A stretch of DNA of 6,321 nucleotides from Candidatus Staskawiczbacteria bacterium (GTDB taxonomy: Bacteria; Patescibacteriota; Minisyncoccia; Minisyncoccales; Staskawiczbacteraceae). Below the pieces are notes generated by a model. It made no database searches. It was not told the origin of the DNA and saw only the letters and a program-made list of their open reading frames with translations. The position numbers and the translations under genes are program-made. Where the stretch lies: positions 1-6,321 of the forward strand of contig CAIWKF010000061.1 of assembly GCA_903913175.1 (NCBI GenBank), written 5' to 3'. Of this stretch, positions 4,291 to 6,321 are shown piece after piece (the stretch's first letter is position 1; each line of letters starts with the position of its first letter).

Positions 4291-6237
4291 TTATTTTGCA
4301 GTTACTGTTTGAGATGAAAGTGGTAAATTTAAAATATTATAACCATTATACCAATCGTTGGTATATGCACTATTTAAATTACTGTGTACATTTGGAAATA
4401 AAGTAGATCTATCAGACCACAATAAATTATACTTTGTTGCAAAAATATCTGAGGGACTTTTTGCCAACCCATAATAAACATTCTTTAAAATAACCTTCAA
4501 GCTTCTACCACCAATTAGTGAAGTATCATCCGCCGGCATATAAGTTGTAATTGAATCTGAAGCCAGCGTAGCTGATTTACTAAATCCATTTGTTGTAGCT
4601 TTTATGGTATATTCTTGCGTTTTTCCAGCTAAAACCACCTCTTCTTCTATAAAGGTTATAACAACAACATTATCTATTCCAACTCCAATTGCATCTTTAC
4701 TTGCAAGACCAATATAAATATCATCAATAACAGTACCTATATAAGCTGAATTTGTAAAATCTTTGTCTCCTTTAAATAATTTAAAATAATTAAGTCGTGG
4801 GTTACTTGTGTCTGCATCAGCTAACTTAACAATAAATCTTAATTGCTTTACAGAAATATCAGCATTTTTATCAGCTGAAATTGAAAACCTATATATATCT
4901 GTTACCTCATTATTTAAAGCCAATCTGCTGTTTGAAGAATTTGAAATAAAAGTTGGAATACTTTTAAAAGCAGTTAATTCAGTTGCTGTTATTCCCATAG
5001 AAGGCAATACAATTCCACCATAAGATGATGAAATATTTGCATATATACTAGCTGCCCCATCAATAACTTTTCCAGTACTATTTACTGCTTTAACATATAC
5101 TAGTACTGGAGTAATATCTATATTAGAATTATTAGAATTAATTTGTGCATTCAAATCGTAATTTATGGCTATTGATTTTGTTTCATTTAAAGCTATAGGA
5201 ATATTGGGAATAAATTTTAAATTATAGTTTGTGCCATCATAAGTAACTAAAACTGGTTTTGTTGAAAATACTGTTTTTGTTACTGAATCTGATAACACTG
5301 CCCCAGTTATGAGTGAGGCAACTAAAGAATTTGGTATAATAAATTTTAATTCCGATATAGTATAAGAATCCTTATCAGACTTAAATTGAAATTTTCCAGC
5401 AACTACTCTTTGTCCAGCAATAACCATTTTATAGTCTTGCGTAGCCCCATCTTTGCTTACAGTTAATGATCCTGTACCAAAAGTCATGCTTTGCCCAGGC
5501 AAAACATCATTTAGATTAGTACCAATAGCAGTATTAGAAGTTGTTGAGCTTCCAGTTATAAGCATGCTTGAATTTACGCTAGAATTTAATGGCATTAAAG
5601 AATTAATGTCTCCATATACTGTAAAATTAATAGTTTTGTTTGCTGGTAAATTATAGTTAATTGTCCAAAAATTATTATGACTGACTGAATCTAAAACAAT
5701 TGTTTTATTTTCTTCATAAACAACATATAACTTATTTACATACATATTTGACGAATATAAATCAGAATCTATTGCTAAATCAACTTGTATTTTTTTTAAA
5801 TTTATTGTTTCTGTTGTATTATTTTTTAAAGTAAAATCAGCTAACTTAAAATTTAATTGTGGAGGAAAAATTGATTGGTTAGAATATAGTGTGTTTTTTA
5901 ATAAATCAAGAGTTCCTTTTAATGGAATTTGAGTTGTAATTTTGTTAGTACTTGTGGTTGGTAAAAGCAATAATTCACTATTAATAGCTTGCCTAGTTAA
6001 TGGCCCCAAATACCCCGTGGTGCTAATATTTTTGCTAGCTTGATATTTTTTTACTGCACCAACTGTTAAAGAAAAATAATTTCCCGTAGCATTACCTGAT
6101 AAAAGATTTTTACTTATTAAAAATTGTTGAAGCTCTTTAACATCATTATTGCTGGTTAGTCCATAGTAAAGATTTTTTTCTATGGCTGCAAAGGAATGAC
6201 AAGGCATTAACAAAAAAGCTAAAATTATTGCAACCTT
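4291..6237 (-). CDS. exported modular surface protein with peptidoglycan-binding-like domain; start codon lost at the contig junction
   Basis: The reading frame stays open to 6309, but residues before K25 (counting from the upstream ATG at 6309) are antisense to pyruvate kinase, so I end the gene at 6237; the native start, perhaps MKK, is missing. From K25 come a signal-peptide core (KVAIILAFLLMPCHSFA) with likely cleavage after SFA near residue 41, then a peptidoglycan-binding-1-like domain (about 46-112: LYYGL, DVKELQQFL, YLGPLTRQAIN), a linker, three related beta-rich modules (about 152-237, 306-388 and 472-575), and a tail with NLLWSDRS (628-635) and NDWYNGY (651-657). The mature protein has no cysteine and is rich in Asn, Ser and Thr. 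The overall plan matches secreted surface proteins I associate with Patescibacteria. The most likely place is the cell envelope, anchored or docked to peptidoglycan, as an S-layer or appendage component. The function is inferred. It is AT-rich like cysS and dnaB, with its own terminator at 4218-4240. Confidence 0.85.
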   Translation of the reverse strand, partial: KVAIILAFLLMPCHSFAAIEKNLYYGLTSNNDVKELQQFLISKNLLSGNATGNYFSLTVGAVKKYQASKNISTTGYLGPLTRQAINSELLLLPTTSTNKITTQIPLKGTLDLLKNTLYSNQSIFPPQLNFKLADFTLKNNTTETINLKKIQVDLAIDSDLYSSNMYVNKLYVVYEENKTIVLDSVSHNNFWTINYNLPANKTINFTVYGDINSLMPLNSSVNSSMLITGSSTTSNTAIGTNLNDVLPGQSMTFGTGSLTVSKDGATQDYKMVIAGQRVVAGKFQFKSDKDSYTISELKFIIPNSLVASLITGAVLSDSVTKTVFSTKPVLVTYDGTNYNLKFIPNIPIALNETKSIAINYDLNAQINSNNSNIDITPVLVYVKAVNSTGKVIDGAASIYANISSSYGGIVLPSMGITATELTAFKSIPTFISNSSNSRLALNNEVTDIYRFSISADKNADISVKQLRFIVKLADADTSNPRLNYFKLFKGDKDFTNSAYIGTVIDDIYIGLASKDAIGVGIDNVVVITFIEEEVVLAGKTQEYTIKATTNGFSKSATLASDSITTYMPADDTSLIGGRSLKVILKNVYYGLAKSPSDIFATKYNLLWSDRSTLFPNVHSNLNSAYTNDWYNGYNILNLPLSSQTVTAK

Positions 6238-6239
6238 AG
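6209..6239. other. probable chimeric or misassembly junction
   Basis: On the minus strand this stretch encodes a normal signal-peptide core; on the + strand it encodes the pyruvate kinase start. Both readings are good on opposite strands, while composition switches from AT-rich to GC-rich at its right end. The simplest reading is two sequences joined across a short shared stretch, such as an assembly overlap or an amplification template switch. Confidence 0.6.
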
Positions 6240-6321
6240 GCCCAGCCTCGAACACCCCCGAAGGCATTGAGCAATTGATCCGGGCGGGCATGAACGGCGC
6301 TCGCCTCAACTTTTCGCATGG
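6209..6321 (+). CDS. pyk: N-terminal fragment of pyruvate kinase without start codon, probably from another genome
   Basis: Frame reading from 6209 gives NKKAKIIATLGPAS (residues 1-14 of the fragment) and continues through TPEGIEQLIRAGMN to ARLNFSHG at the window edge. KIIATLGPAS and GMNxARLNFSHG are hallmark N-terminal motifs of pyruvate kinase (phosphoenolpyruvate + ADP to pyruvate + ATP, glycolysis); the Arg, Asn and Ser of RLNFS are active-site residues in the family. No ATG precedes it: the frame has TGA at 6197-6199, and the only candidate start position holds ATT (6206-6208). From about 6239 the DNA is GC-rich, unlike the AT-rich surface-protein gene it overlaps in antisense. The fragment also runs off the window. 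The identity is firm; that it does not belong next to this surface gene is inference. Confidence 0.75.

Noticed and set aside
6199..6201. Lipoprotein cysteine (C37, in LLMPCHS) of the surface protein
   Set aside because: The residue before the cysteine is proline, which does not fit a lipobox; a signal peptidase I site after SFA fits better.
6238..6309. N-terminal extension MRRAPF... of the surface protein
   Set aside because: It is the antisense of conserved pyruvate kinase codons and lies before a normal signal-peptide core; it is a junction artefact.

Overview
The window looks like an AT-rich genome of the Candidate Phyla Radiation (Patescibacteria, probably Parcubacteria-like). This rests on three things: a large exported surface protein with an N-terminal peptidoglycan-binding-like domain and a C-terminal WSD...DW tail of a style I associate with these bacteria, a cysteinyl-tRNA synthetase with an archaeal-like GWHIED motif, and very AT-rich genes with A-rich leaders that lack Shine-Dalgarno sequences. 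This is inference from remembered family features; no search was run. All complete genes end in TAA, and no UGA recoding is needed.

Layout. Positions 14-3547 (+) hold a housekeeping block: cysS (cysteinyl-tRNA synthetase), a 61-base gap with two small dyads and a likely promoter, dnaB (replicative helicase), then recR (recombination mediator) only 2 bases after dnaB. A strong stem-loop terminator follows at 3553-3580. Positions 3584-4208 are an island of clearly higher G+C. It carries one minus-strand gene for a 144-residue, four-helix membrane protein of unknown function. That gene has a fully consensus extended sigma-70 promoter, a 7+7 dyad over its -35 box, a roughly 97-base leader that can fold, a Shine-Dalgarno-like site and folded 3' sequence. 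Positions 4219-4240 hold a terminator for the next minus-strand gene, a cysteine-free, modular exported protein (4291 to about 6237). Its start codon is missing because the sequence changes identity near 6209-6239. The last ~85 bases are GC-rich and encode, on the + strand, the conserved N-terminus of pyruvate kinase, with no start codon and a stop just upstream. I read this as a chimeric or misassembled contig end.

How it fits together. DnaB and RecR act in replication and recombinational repair and are probably co-transcribed; CysRS supplies charged tRNA for translation. The surface protein is probably part of the cell envelope. The small membrane-protein cassette is the most unusual part: its composition, promoter quality and ribosome-binding site all differ from its neighbours, which suggests independent regulation and perhaps recent acquisition. 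No known defence system, CRISPR array, tRNA, rRNA or transposase was seen.
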